Of a stretch of 64,000 bases of DNA, positions 20,736 through 34,327 are shown in pieces. The DNA is taken from assembly GCA_030562195.1 (NCBI GenBank), contig JAUJPP010000003.1, positions 37,764,602-37,828,601 of the forward strand, read 5' to 3'. The notes under the pieces are model-generated. The model did no database searches, was not told the DNA's origin, and saw only the letters and a list, made by a program, of their open reading frames with translations. Position 1 is the stretch's first letter. Each line of letters starts with the position of its first letter. The translations under genes were made by a program, and so were the position numbers. This stretch comes from Nipponacmea schrenckii (taxonomy: Eukaryota > Mollusca > Gastropoda > Lottiidae).

Positions 20736-22357
20736 TTATTCTTGCGTATGTTATGTACAAAGTACCAAGACTAAAAGAAAAGGCACCAGACAATTTAATT
20801 GATTCTATTTAGCCATTAGGCCTAGTCTAGGCCTATGCCTTTTTGACAAAAAAAAAAACTGGGGGGAAAAGAAAGAAAACATTGATTTGAGAGACATATA
20901 AAACAGGGCCCAGCTTGTCTGAAGCTAAAATGTGAAATAGACTCACAGGCAGGTGTACTTGTAAGCTATGTAATATATAGCCCTAGTAATTGTATATTTA
21001 ATAAAAGTAAAAGCCAATCAATGGGCGTGGTTGTAGCCTGTATAAAGATGATGTCAAAAGATTTGTATTTTTTTCAAACATGATGCGTTCTTACGCCTTT
21101 GATAAGAAATACATCTTGATTCATTTTTAGTAAGGAACTGTAAATTAATAATATCGTGCAACCTGAATGCCAAGAAATGTCCAGTTGATTTTTTTCTTCA
21201 AATCCTCCGCTTGTGTGATGCGCATGTCTAGCGAAAAGCGGAAACGGACTTTTGGACTCAGACAACCACTTATTACGATTGTCATAATTTGAAGAAATAT
21301 CAACTTGACTAAACCAGACAAAAGCGAGGTAACTAATGACTCAGGCTGTAACCAGGTATCCCTCTATCCAAAAGAATGTAAAAGCAAGATGATAAAGGAT
21401 TACCGATTAGAGATCTCTGAATAAAACTCAAAGATAAAATTATAGTGAGAGAAAATAGGAGGTGAGAACTAATAAGGAATTACTAATAACTGTATGTTTT
21501 GCTGAAAGTGTAAATCATTCACAAATGAAACCTTAAAGTCACATTCTATCATACTAAAACATTGAAGTCGCTTTATCTCAGACAAGATGCCGATCATTTC
21601 TGACTCATCCGCTAAACATTTATGTGCAAATCCGTGTTATTTTTCTGAATCTTCTTACGGTTTTTGCATTCCTATTTTGGACTTTTTTGTAATTTGATGT
21701 GTTGATTTTGTGAGATGACAAGAGATGAGTAGGAGGTAGGATAAATGATCAGATCATAGAACTATATTGTATGTTCAAAATGGACCCAGCCCACCAAAAC
21801 ATTTTAGGCAAATGGGGTTTTTGCATGCCTAATTTCGACTACCTTTTTGTCCTGATTTAGAATTTGATGTCTGAAATTAAAGTGTCTTTTAGATTTTGTG
21901 AGATGATAAAAGATAATTCTAAAAATAGTGTTTTTTTTGTGTAGTGGTCATGCGATATTGAATTCTTGTCCATAAACAAATTATGTGCCAGACTTTCATG
22001 AGACTTATTTGAAAGTTTTGATCTAAATTTCGGGAAAATGTTATAAAAGGTTAACTTTGTGATTTAACACAAAGATTTGATTTAAATTGTACAAACTGAC
22101 TTATCTCCCCTCAATAGATTTAGGCTTCTTATAATGTTTTGTTTTAAACATTAAATAGAATAAATTTTAATTTACTGTGTAAACACATTAACTTATGACT
22201 ACCAGATATCAATATAATGCAGATATATGAAACAATTTCATTAAAAAAAATGCAGAAACTGTCATAACAAATAACTCAAGTAAAAAAAAATCAAAAATTG
22301 TAAAAGTGGTAAGTATATGATATTGTTGGTAGATTTTGTGACAAACTGTGACAAAAA
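20736..22357. other. Non-coding; presumed 5' flank of AKIP1 and a direct duplication
   Basis: The stretch around 21180-21260 is less AT-rich than its surroundings and could hold the AKIP1 transcription start, but nothing decisive was seen. Two diverged direct copies of a block (TTTTTGCAT.CCTA...GATTTTGTGAGATGA) lie at 21655-21730 and 21818-21912. No other coding exon recognised. Confidence 0.4.
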
Positions 22358-22422
22358 TGTCCTATTGGGACTCGAACCCGAGATCTTAAAGTTACCGAGC
22401 AGATGCGCAAAACCACTAGGAT
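22358..22422 (-). mobile_element. tRNA-like SINE head
   Basis: On the minus strand: TCCTAGTGGTTTTGCGCATC, then a B box GGTTCGAGTCC (22368-22378), and TAGGA at the 3' end able to pair with the 5' TCCTA; followed by TTTTT, a possible pol III stop. The anticodon arm is too short for a normal tRNA, so a SINE head or a decayed tRNA is more likely than a working tRNA gene. Confidence 0.6.
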
Positions 22423-25400
22423 TGGAATTTATGGTTAAGGTCTAACCTTGTACAACAGGTATTGGAAAATATGTTTAGTCAAAGTCGTAGACGAAAGGGG
22501 TTTCGCTACTCAACACATACCCTTCCAAAAGAGTCCATAAGTGGGCTAAGGTATGGTGTGTTCGTAAAGGCAAAAACTAAGACAAAGGATTTTGAGACAA
22601 AGGTAACGAGAAAGTAAGCAATTTCTCAAAAGCCAACCGAGATCGCGTAGTGAATGTTTGCAGAACACTTGTTGATTTGGTTTTTTTTTTTTTTTTTGTT
22701 GAACTGATCCTTTTTGAGTTTCCTACGATTACAGCAACAAAGTCGGTGAAAAGACTACATCAATTCCACCATTGTCAGATTTATTTCTCAAAAATTATTG
22801 TTCCTTTTCATCACCAAGATGTAAGAGTCTTGATTGTGAAACGATACTAGTTTTTCCGATCGCCGATAAGACAAACGAAAAAACAATATTATGATATGAA
22901 AAATGCCAAACGCCAGTTTTACAATAGCGACTAGCAGAGGTTTAAAAAGACTGGTCTGGGAGATATGCAGTATTGTCAAATTGCATAAAGTGGGGAGGGA
23001 TGAAATGTTTTATTTGCTATAAATGAAGGCCATTTGATTTTAGCAATCTCTACCCTATTATTGATTCCAATTAACTCTCATATAAAACGTATGTACCTTT
23101 CCAGAGAACAATATTTGCTTTCGGAAATGAATTTTATTGAAATAACTGTTGATTATGATATTTGTCCAGACTCTCAGACCCAGCTTTCTTTTATCGTGAC
23201 CACTTAGTATGAGACTGTTATATCTACAGAGTCTTTTTATATCTATTTTATAAGTACAATGTATTGTGCTATGTAATAAATTTTTACAATCAAAATGACG
23301 TCATTGATTACTTTCCCCAGACTTAATAACATCGTTCAAAACCTGCCTTCTATCATTATTATTATTAATGATAACATGGTAATAGGAAGAGAAATGAAAT
23401 GAATTGTGAGTGATATCAAACAACGTGAAGATAGTTAGCCAAATAATCGACTAGAACTTAATTGTTGCATGTAAAAATATCAATTGGTAAGTATTATGTA
23501 ATGAATTGGTATACTTTTGTGGAGGTCGTCTGCAAGCTGGGGAATATTGCCAGACCTGTTCCAAACCAATTACTGAAAAGCATTTATCAGAAAAATCTTT
23601 TTCCTTACTTAAGATTTCGAGATGTTTCTAGGGGCGACGTTAGTGGGGTAAGAGAGGAGGCATTTGCCCTTCTAGAATAATGGTTTGAATTGTAGCCCCC
23701 TCTTATTAATTTCTAATAAAATTAAAATAGAATATATATACACTGGGGTCTCAAAATATGTATCAGAAAGCACCAAAATCTAATAGATTTTCAAAACAAA
23801 ATCTTGAGATAAGACGTTCTATTGGAGGCATGTGCTTCCGAGATCTATAGTCTTTGGTGGAGACAGTTTTTGAATCTCAAATACGACAACTGTCCTACCA
23901 TCGAGGTGTATGTTTAACCTGTACCTAACCATAGTTTTCTGCAAAATAACATATTGTAGTACAATTCCCATTCCTCTAAACCCCCTCCAATAATTTTCTA
24001 AATAAGACCTGTACAACAGACTACATGTATATATTATTTTTATGGATGTGCATCATGCACAATCTATCGAGTTGTCCCCCTTCAATAATCAGAGATGCAA
24101 GATGCCAATATTACATTTTAAACAGTATATTCCAATCATTCTAAAGTATAATATAGTAATATAGTATCTTTATTTTCCTAGAAATCCTCTTTTTCCTGTA
24201 AATCTGAAGTTTAGATTGAATCATGAAAGCAATATCTACGATGCATAAAAAAAATATTATAAATAACAAGAGACATTGATTCAGAAACAAAATATGTCTG
24301 GCGAAAATCAAACAACTCGTATCAATTGCTTGGAAGTAACAACGATAACCTTTTCACAACCGACACCGACATTTTAACTTCTTGCTACTGTAGTACAAAC
24401 CCTTGTAGTGTTTGTCCTTGTGACATGACCTTATGGACACGGGATCTACATGAGATTTGGCCACATTTAAAATCCATTCCAGTTAGTGACAATGTGAACG
24501 GGGATCTGTTGCTCTAAAACAAATTAATTTCGCAAGTCAGAGATAATGCCTATATCTTTTTACAGAGAAATTGAACAATGTTTTACAAAATGAAATTGTT
24601 TCTTGAAATCGACCGAGTTCATGTTTCTACAATCGATATATTTTGATATATTGTTTTAGCTGGCTCGTCCATAATAAAGTTAACATTCAAAGCGTCTATT
24701 AGCATTTGTTTGGGAGAAAATAAAAGAAATAAAAATAAAATTTTCAGAATATAAAATCTGAACGAGCAAGATAATTCAATTAATCAAAATATCTTTGAAA
24801 GTATGAAACGAGCAAGAGTAAAAGTTGTACAGTAGTGAACTCAGTGGCATCAGGTGTTTTGAAAAGATTAGCATGCGACATCCACCAGATATGATGAGGA
24901 TGAGTACATGTGTCAGTATTCTAGATTTAAAGACATGTCAATATGATGTCAATGTCAGTTTGTCCACATCATCAGATTGTCACGAAGATTCAGTTTGTGT
25001 CTGATATTAAGTACAGTGGTAATATTCCCTATAAATTTATATTTCTAAATATTGTTTTATAGCAATAAATCACAAATATTATTTAATTCTTTCTTGAAAA
25101 TGTTTATTTTCTGGTATTATAAACTTGTTACTGCTAACGTGGGCGTATGACATGCTATCTTTCAAAAATTATTTATTTGAACCGAATATACAAGTTCCCA
25201 AATCATGTTTAACGTTATCTCTAGCAACTGACGTAACGTAGAAACATATTCCTATACATGCAAGCTTTTTACATACATACACATATCTTTCATTAGTCTA
25301 CTGAAAACATTCAGATATTTTAGAATTCAATTACCAAACTGTTATTTAACCATCACCTGTTACTGAAAATTATAATTCTATTAGTGTCATTGATGTAAGA

Positions 25401-26375
25401 TACTATTGAAATGTAACTAACGGTTCTTTGAACAGAATTCAAAATAACAACGCCAGTTCAATTTAATTCTTCACCTTTATTAGTAAATAGTGGTGTCAGT
25501 TCGGTGGCTTTTCATCAGGTAGATCTAACCACCTCGATGACAAATTGAAGATTTTAAGAAAAATAGTAACCTTGTTGCTCGAGCTGGTTAGTGAAAAGCT
25601 GTAATCGATAGTGGACCTATCTTTTTTAAGTCACATAAAACATAAGTAATCGTCGACTTGTTTTATCAACAACGTCAAAAAAAGAAAAGAAAAGAAAATG
25701 AAATATTGGAGAAAGAAAATAAAAATTAAAGCTACCGTTATGGCTAAAATGGATCAATTAACATTATTAAGGTGTTCCTCACATTGTTATATAATACGAA
25801 CGTAAACGAGGGGCCTGTGCTAAAACACAGACACGAATCCTGTTGGAAAATTGACTATCCCTTCTTTCTTACACCGGAAATCATTCAGACGCTAATGATA
25901 TTTCTATATGACATTTTTAGAAATTATTCTGCTGAATATTATATATTAATATTAGATTAAAGACATTCAATCATGATATCCTGTCCATCCAGTCATGTAT
26001 GGAATGTATATCCTGCATACCAGTTTGATAATGCCTCAGTCTAAAATGTCGTTGCTCGCAATTAGATTTCCATAGTCTATTTTATTATAAGATAAGAATA
26101 AACGGAACTTTAGCATTAAATTGAATAATACAATTCTATTTTACCATTTCTCATAGATTCGTTATATGTTACTGGAGATATTGTCTCGAGATTATTGTAA
26201 AGTTCAATCAGTCCTCTTTTACTGAAACTTTTTACATAGAGAATGTTTAAAATTCCTGTGCTAAACTGCGTTTGTGCGCTCACAAATAGCACATGTATTT
26301 AAATTATGAAGTTTTGGTGAAAGCGGTGAGATGCTTTTGATTTTATGTTCATAAAACGTCTTCTTAGAACCATGC
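22423..26375. other. Non-coding, nothing firm
   Basis: About 4 kb of AT-rich sequence. Short open frames (for example at 23462-23680, 24326-24517 and 25772-25960) have no recognisable domain and no exon-like borders. A poly-T run is at 22681-22697. Confidence 0.4.
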
Positions 26376-26790
26376 TATTTTCTTCCTCTACTTTTCTTCC
26401 CCTCAAGAAACACAAACAGCAACCTAACAATCCAAACCGCAAGTCCATAAGATAACAAAAGTGAACCAACAATGATAATAATAAGGATTTTATCTTAAAG
26501 GGATAATAGGTCTTAGAATGAACATAAATTTGAAATTTTGAACTTGGCCATCAGTAAATATACCTGTTGCCATAGTTTTCCAGAGTTTTAGGGATTCTGT
26601 TTCTTGATGACACCAGGTTAGTTCACTGATGAATATATACTCATATTTACCATTCTTGAGAACTAAAATTTTATGTTCATGCTAAGACTCAGTATCCCTT
26701 TAACTAAATACATGGTCGTCTTACGGACTTGTGGATAGTTAGGTTGCTGTTTGTGTGTCTTGAGAAGAAAACAAGAAGAGAAAGAAACTA
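26376..26790. mobile_element. Older inverted-repeat element, split by a MITE
   Basis: The left arm (about 26376-26453) contains CTCAAGAAACACAAACAGCA and CAAGTCCATAAGA; the right arm (about 26715-26790) carries their reverse complement with few changes (TGCTGTTTGTGTGTCTTGAG, TCTTACGGACTTG). The arms are about 75-80 bp each and are separated by a MITE at 26495-26703 plus about 50 bp. Without the MITE this would be a fold-back element with a short loop. Confidence 0.75.
26495..26703 (+). mobile_element. TTAAAGGG-family MITE, short form
   Basis: Starts TTAAAGGGATAATAGGTCTT and ends AAGACTCAGTATCCCTTTAA. The inverted termini extend about 34 bp (GTCTTAGxATGAACATAAA on both sides). The interior matches the element at 6825-7158 (TTAGGGATTCTGTT, GGTTAGTTCACTGATGAATA) but lacks about 125 bp in the middle, including the 16-bp hairpin. 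TTAA is present at both ends and may be the target duplication. Confidence 0.85.
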
Positions 26791-29685
26791 GCAGGTAAAA
26801 TGTAAATTTTAAAGGGTCTAGTATTGGTTGTCTATTCACAACTATACATTGTTGAAGTAGTGATGGTATTTCAAATGGCCTTCGACCATTGATGTACTAA
26901 AAATAGCGACGTAGGGGCCTACTATTAAAACATGCATATAATTCTCAACGAAATTTTATTTGGTGCAATTATTAAGTCTGATAGTCTCCAATTCGGCTAA
27001 ATATTAATATTAGATATCTTATAAAAATAAAACATAATTGTCTTCATAAAATCAGAAAGTTACGTGGGTCACGGAGCTATTAACAGTGTGGAACATGATG
27101 AAAAATCTCGAAAATCTTATTAATTCAGACACTCTCGATAATACGACAATATTTTGCAGTCCCGATGTATGTGGGATTACTCAGAGTACACTGCACGCCA
27201 AATATATGGCCAATTTTAGATAAACCAAACCCTTCAGCCAAACCAATACAGTTATAAGGAGTGTATAATACCCAATTAAGATAAAATACGAAAACACAAA
27301 CCATATGAGATCTCATGAATTCAGAAACACTAAAATGATAGGGTTTCTGAATTCATTTACCGTTGTTATCCTCTGTTTTATTGTACACATATTCAACGAT
27401 AAATGAGATCTCTTCCCCTAAATGTTGCTTGAGGATTGTCTTTAGTACAGATACCTTATATTTTCTCGGTTATATTGTTTTAAATATCTACGCAATTGTA
27501 TACCTTATTAAAACGATACGATCGGAAATTAACGGAAGCTCGTTTACAAAATGGTCCTAAGGGAGGAAGAATACTTTTAGTATATATCTATAAATGACAT
27601 CTCTGGACAATTTTCAAGACATTTTCTCGTTTGTCACAGTCAACTGACAGGAAGTTTTAGTGTTTCTGATGATAAATTGTCTGAATTAGGGATTATGATC
27701 TCAAGTCTCAGGTACCATTTGTTTGCTCTGCCAAATATCACTAAGTACGACAAATGTTTGTATTGTGCGATTTCTAAAGAGATATGTTGTTGTGCAATAG
27801 AGTAGGCCTAATCACGACATAAATTATACTTGACATTCTGTGTTTCTTTGTAAGTGAATCGGGGCACTTTGAGCTTCTTTTCCTACATATTGGTTTCCTT
27901 GGTTCCAGAAAAAATTAACACATGTCCAGATGCTATACTTTAACAAAACGTCAAATAGCTTACTACATGAGCAAACTGTTATTGCATTATCACAGACCTA
28001 GACGATAAATTGGAATGGAAAAGGTAGAATGCTGATAATGTAGATATTGGATGTAAAATATATACATGGTACTAAAAGCAAGTATCGGGTATCTTCGAAC
28101 CTGGGCATTAAAACGTGCTTTTAATTTTATTAACCAAGTTAATTGACCAATTGTAGTAGATGAACCTTATCCTTGTCTGGTATACATCTTTGGTAATAAA
28201 TGCCGATAACAAGACATTCGACCTGAAATGTATGGTGCTGTATTCCATTTTTCAACAGTAACTAATAAACTAGAGCTAATAAATGACTATTGTGTTATGT
28301 TTTTATTGAATTACTGTACAAGTCAATTATGAATGGGAATTCTAGTCTACTGTCTCGGAAGATTTCTTGTCCTGTCCGATAATTGACCTTTTCTGTCCAG
28401 ATATTATGAATTGACGTTAAGACCTTGGACGGTATTAAGGCAACAGTGCCGACAGTCATGAAGAATGACTAGAAATTTGTCATCATTTACTGCACAGTTT
28501 ATTAACTATTTTGACATAATCTAATAACTTAAGAATGTTTGTTGTCAATCCAGACTAATGAGTTGCATGCTATTGAGCCAGGCTGTGAACAGCAGGTGAA
28601 GATGATGATGTCCTGGCATGTACTTACTGTAAGGTGGGCATCAATGTACTGCAAAGTCTACAAAAGCAATTGAGTTCTATTTCGAAAAAACGATTTATTT
28701 GCGCAATCATGTTATTGTTTAATTTAAAGGGACAGTACACAGATGTTTAATATCAAAATCATCGTAAATAATAAAAGCTGGAAATATTTCTTAAACATTC
28801 TTCGTGATCCAACAAAATGAAATGTCTAGTTAAAAATGGAATTCACTAATTGTTAATTAAGCATTATTTTTTTTATCTAGTTTGACTTTATATTATCCAA
28901 TATTATAGGTTGCCAAATCCCGTCAAGTATTTTTCTTACATCGTAGATTACATTACAATCAATAAAGAACTAAATTTGTTGACATTAACTTTATATTTAA
29001 GAGATTGTTGAAAAGCTTTTTAATAAGCATCGGAGACTCTTTTTGCACCATTCCTGTTTGTAGATTGATCATTTTATACGAATTACTCTCAATTATTAAA
29101 CAATATATCAGAAGTGCCGATATTTGATTATTCCCATGGCAAGGAACGTACTGGAAAGCGCAGTAATATTCGCCAATTTTGTACCTTTACATATACAGGA
29201 TTATGAACAGTAAAAATAAAGAATAAACAGATATTATGAATCCAAACCAGGTAAACAAATTAATCTAATAGTCGTCACGATAATCCCAAGAGGATAACAC
29301 CAGTCTATAATCGAAAGACTCAAGACATTGTGAATCACTGTAATAAGAAAACACCACTAAGGACAGAATGGGTCTTCAACATGTGATTTTCACAGTATAC
29401 AAATACACAGATGGTACCATTTTAATTACAGTACCATCTTTAAAGAACACTTACTATCCTACTCGTCCATCTTTACCGACATTTCTTTGTCTTGATTGAA
29501 CTGTTGTCAACGTTTGTGTGATTGAGAATAAAAACCTGATGATCAAAAGAAGTTGAAGCTAGCTGTAAAAATTCAATCTGGTCAAGGGATGAAATGAATT
29601 AATTTCAGGATAGGTTGAGATGGCAAGATGCAATTTTATACTGTATCGGTTGTTGGTGCTTGGAAATCCATAACATTGCTTTTAC
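26791..29685. other. Non-coding with small inverted repeats
   Basis: No gene recognised. Perfect short hairpins: ATGAATTCAGAAAC / GTTTCTGAATTCAT at 27315-27356, and AGATGGTAC / GTACCATCT at about 29410-29440. A sequence beginning TTTAAAGGGACAGTACACAG at 28728 resembles the end of another dispersed repeat, but no second end was found. Confidence 0.4.
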
Positions 29686-30092
29686 TATCTGTTTATACTT
29701 TAATTGTTCGAGTATCTGTATTATACTTTAATTGGTTGAGTATCTGTATATACTTAAATTGGTTGAGTATCTGTATATTCTTTAATTGGTTGAGTATCTG
29801 TATATACTTAAATTGGTTGAGTATCTGTTTATACTTTAATTGGTTGAGTATCTGTATATACTTTAATTGGTTGAGTATCTGTATATTCTTTAATTGGTTG
29901 AGTATCTGTATATACTTAAATTGGTTTAGGATCTGTATATTCTTTAATTGGTTGAGTATCTGTATATTCTTTAATTGGTTGAGTATCTGTATATACTTAA
30001 ATTGGTTGAGTATCTGTATATTCTTTAATTGGTTGAGTATCTGTACATGCTTTAATTGGTTGAGTATCTGTATATACTTTAATTGGCTGAGT
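29686..30092. repeat. Minisatellite, 27-bp unit, about 15 copies
   Basis: The unit is TTTAATTGGTTGAGTATCTG plus TATATAC with few changes. As 27 is a multiple of three, the array is open in one frame and would encode a NWLSICIYF repeat; the surrounding sequence gives no reason to think it is translated. Confidence 0.92.
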
Positions 30093-33000
30093 CAAACTTT
30101 TGTAGCATGATATACAATACCACACTATCATAAAACAGATATTCTCTGAATATATTTAAAAGATTTATTCTACTCTATGTATGTTTCTTTTTGCATCATA
30201 CATTTTCCACTTCGACTGTTAGTTCATTAATTCCGAACAAACAACCCACAATAAACAGATAACGATGTCATTTATAATGAATGCATTTTAGTTATGCCTA
30301 TATGACATTCAAAATTATAATCATTGATATTCACCCATGGGCTAGTACAAGTTTCTCTGAATTTAAAAAATCACCAACCACCGACAAAAACCTCTCAAGT
30401 TCCAAATTGTACATCTGATGTTCTATTAATACACCACAACATTGGTATAATTTCAGATTAAAAGGAAATTTTTTTATCTTTATCGTCTAATGTTGACTAT
30501 CATCCCTTTGTGGATGCTCGAAGCATCTAGTTCTGTGAAAATTAAATTACATCAAATGACTAACTAGTTAGATTATCTATAATTTGAGCTTAAAATACCA
30601 GATTATATACGATTTTTCTGTTATGATAACTTATCCACAGGCTATGAGCCTTGATTTCTAATTTGTTATGAGTATTATTATAGAGAAAATGTGCAATATA
30701 AACATGAATCAATTTAGTTTCCGTCCTTTTATCCCAAAATGTAATACGGATATTTCAAGCTTTAGTTAATTTTTTTTTTAATGGGATGACTTTAAATAAA
30801 GTTTTCACCATGCAAAACAAATTTTACCCTAGAGCAATTAAAATAATTAAGAAAGCAGACTTAAAGCAGCATAAGTTATTCCTTCATTTTTTTTAATCTC
30901 CCAGAAGACTTTTTTTTTACGAATTGCATCACTGACAAAAGAAGCCCGGTTTGATGCATATTTAACCAAACTTTCGCTACGCATTTAGTTCTTTTATTTT
31001 TACCTAATCGCTCCAAATAACACCTTTAACAAACTTTCAGAGGATCGATAACACTTCCAGTCAAACTTCGTCCCTCTCCAGCGCTGGTATCATGTGGTGG
31101 GAACATTAGACTAGTTTATCAAGACCAATGGAATGACAGATTGTGATGCATGCTTTTAATTGTTTGTTGTCTATTAACCTAATGCAATTCAAGTGGTTAA
31201 TTCAGGGGTCATCAGGGTTGTCATACGAGGAAATCAGAAGTAAGCTTAAGACCTTAACTAGAGTGGAAACATAGACAATTTTGAACTATATTGCTTAAAA
31301 CCCACAAATTGTGCCCTATCGAGAATTCCTAATTCACAAAGCACCAAGCAACTTTCAATAACAGTCAAAAATAGTGTTCACGTGTTACCATCACGCAGCA
31401 CCATGTTTTATGCGTCCTTTGGGCCACTTTACTTGTTTCTTTGTGTATCTCTGTCTGGAAAATTCAAATTTGTTTTAGTTAAGGCTTGGGTATTGGTTTC
31501 ATTTATTTGTAATAAGGATATAAAAAATACTATAGCTTGAGGGACGAGTAATTAAAACTAGAATCTTTTCTGCGATCAAGTGAAAATAGCGATTTAACTA
31601 CGTGAATTTATATGAATGTATAGGCATAATTAGTTTCCATAGACATGGATAGCTAAAGGGTGGTGTAATAAACTGCTTTCTGTAGAAAGTTAAAAACTTA
31701 ACAACAGTAATAAGTTTCAATGTATTATTAGAGTAAAAAAGGATCATTTATCTTACCACACTCTTGATTTATTGATCCAAAATAATTCATAGTCTAGATA
31801 AATTTTGAAACATTGTATACCTATAAATGTACTTTTACTTTTAAGTAGAATGAAATAAGTAGCCAGTTCGCATTAGTTTCCAACTGTTAAATGTATCTAA
31901 TATCAGGCGCAAAACATGCTACTATTTGTTAATGCTTATTCTGTACTGACTGACAAGGCAGTGTCGAGATTGAAGTGTTGAGATCCTGTCGGCCAACACG
32001 AGCATGCAACCAACCCACCGAAGCACCACCATTACCAGTAAGCTGTATGGAACGTCGTAACTGCCTTCTGTTAGTATTTTTGCAGTATCAGCATCTTTTT
32101 CATTAAGCTGGTTTAAATATCTGTATTAACTGATATGATAATAACAAAAATCTTACAGTAGTAAAAGTGTTTTATGGTGAACTGGGGAAAAAAAATTATC
32201 AATGGCAACAATCTAAGATGATTTATACTAATTCTACCATGCTATTCAAATATAACATGTTGAAGCACGAATACACATTTTACATGTGAATTGACAGGTT
32301 TCCCTTGACCTTCTAGCGGGTCACATCAGCGAAGCGAAAGGATCATCTTTTATTATATTTGACGGATATAAACTATTTAAGTCAAAAACAAACATATCTA
32401 CATGTACTTAAATAGGATAGAAGGGGGTTGTTAGGTCAGATAACTATGTGCACGTCAAACATGTTAATTTATTAAGTTAATGTTTCATTAATTATCTTAT
32501 GGATGGTGGATAAGGAATTTTAGTAAGCTAAATGTCAAGATAGAAAGAATCCATTCAATATATATCATTCTTTTGACCAAACATAACTCAGAAACATGAA
32601 ATTTTTAGCTATTAGCTTATCAGTATCAGTGTCCACAGTTCTCCATCAAAATTTGAGCTTTCAAATCCATGTTTGTTTAAAATGACAAATAAACACCTCA
32701 AAGGTCAACATTTCTTAAGACTTTTTAAGACAATTTTCCCATTGTCACAAAACTGAATTCTATAAGAAGTTGAGATTTTTAGAAGCTGAAAGTTCCCTTC
32801 TGAACAAGCACTACATGCAACAAATATCTGGATTTTAGTGATTTTTAACAAAATTTAACAAGACATTTTCTTCTTCTAAAGCTCTTAATTTCTTGACAGC
32901 TCAATAATAGGCATCACAATTAAGGCGAGCTCTGAATCGAAACAAAAACATTAAATTTATTGTTTTATTTAACTGTTCTTTACATGATTTGACAAGTTAA

Positions 33001-34193
33001 AATAATATTTCAACTGAATAAAGTGCCAATCGATATTCCTTAATATTTTTCCGTTAATCAGTTTCCACACTGTATCACAATTAAAAAATTGAAGTTTGAT
33101 TAGAAATGTCAATATTCTTTTTAAAATTATTGATATATGTAATGGTACATACAATTTGTGAGGCAACATGTGCTTTATATGTTTCTTTCATAAAATATAT
33201 GTGATATTTGGGTCAATCATTGAACAAAAGCAGCAATAATATGAAAAAGGGCTCTTAGGATGAAAAGATTTGGGAGTTTCAACATGCCTGGGGCATAAGA
33301 TTTTCATTCTTCGCAAATGTAGCTCAGAAACAACGGATCAATCTGAAATCGAACTGTGAAGAGCTCGACTTTCAGCATATACAAAAGGTTAACTCTGTAT
33401 AATATAAGTTTTATGCACTGAATGTAAAAAAGAACCCAGAATAGATTAAAGCATACAATTTCTTTGACGCAATACATTAATATAACCTTTTTATGTGTCA
33501 CCCGAGGGCCTGTACAATGAAAACATTAATATCTCCGACATTCATCAAACCGACACTTGTTGCTTCCAGGGTAACTTGAATATTGAACGTAGGTATTTGT
33601 ATTGGCATTGACAAAATTAAGTTGTTTATATAATATAATACACTCTTGTCTCCTCCAATTTTACTAGCTTTTTTTTTCTTCGCAACATTTGATTGATCAA
33701 GTTTAACTGATCTTGATGGGCGGTTAATATAGAAAGATTTTAAGTGTATGATGTGAATGATCAAAGACATTGATGTAATCTGCACAATTTCCAGAAATCT
33801 AGTTTGATGAGTAACGTTAAGTATCTTAAAATACATGTTTTCTTGAAGTTTTCTTTTGGTCACCCCTTGTATCTATTCTTCATAACTTTTAAAAGATTAA
33901 GTTTCCAATATCCACATAAAACAGCTTATTAAACATAAACTCCTTGACGCATTATATGCCTTTTGTTAAGTGTTTTAAATTGTCAATCAAGAAATTCTTG
34001 TACTTTTTAGCAGAGGCGGTTTTATTGATTAAAATTGAATAGGATTGGTATATAAGAACATAACTTTTTATCGGCTTTTGAAGTGAAAGATAGCATGTTT
34101 ATTACGCATTTAATGCTAATGAGTTTTGAAAATCAAAACGTCTTCGTCAGTGTTTTTCCACTTATTGCTATGACTATAACTACTGTTGGCTGG
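30093..34193. other. Non-coding, nothing firm
   Basis: About 4 kb without a recognisable exon. The minus-strand open frame at 33498-33863 begins with GTG rather than ATG, has no known domain, and is probably chance or part of an old repeat. Confidence 0.4.
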
Positions 34194-34201
34194 TATAAAA
34201 G
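34194..34201 (+). promoter_or_regulatory. TATA box of the GPCR gene
   Basis: TATAAAAG, in the context GGCTGGTATAAAAGTTACTC. A transcription start would fall at about 34225-34230, near TCTAGTCGACGGACAG, leaving a leader of about 100 bases before the ATG at 34328. The motif is a close TATA match at a sensible distance; use is inferred. Confidence 0.55.
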
Positions 34202-34327
34202 TTACTCGTGAACTTTCTAGTCGACGGACAGTATGATGATTATTGTCAGTCAATAAGTTAACTTCAACCAATAAACTTGCTTAACTAACACAAATGGATT
34301 ATAAATAACTAAAGTGGATTAATAAAT

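Noticed and set aside
22358..22422. Functional tRNA gene
   Set aside because: The B box is good, but the overall length is too short and the anticodon arm cannot be placed; SINE head preferred.
24294..24517. Short Cys-containing peptide gene
   Set aside because: The longer frame starts at TTG, the ATG-initiated frame stops after 27 codons, and no signal peptide or splice site supports either.
29628..30110. 160-residue repeat protein
   Set aside because: A 27-bp minisatellite remains open because 27 is divisible by three; no supporting gene features.
33498..33863. 121-codon minus-strand gene
   Set aside because: Begins with GTG, not ATG; no recognised domain, splice context or promoter.
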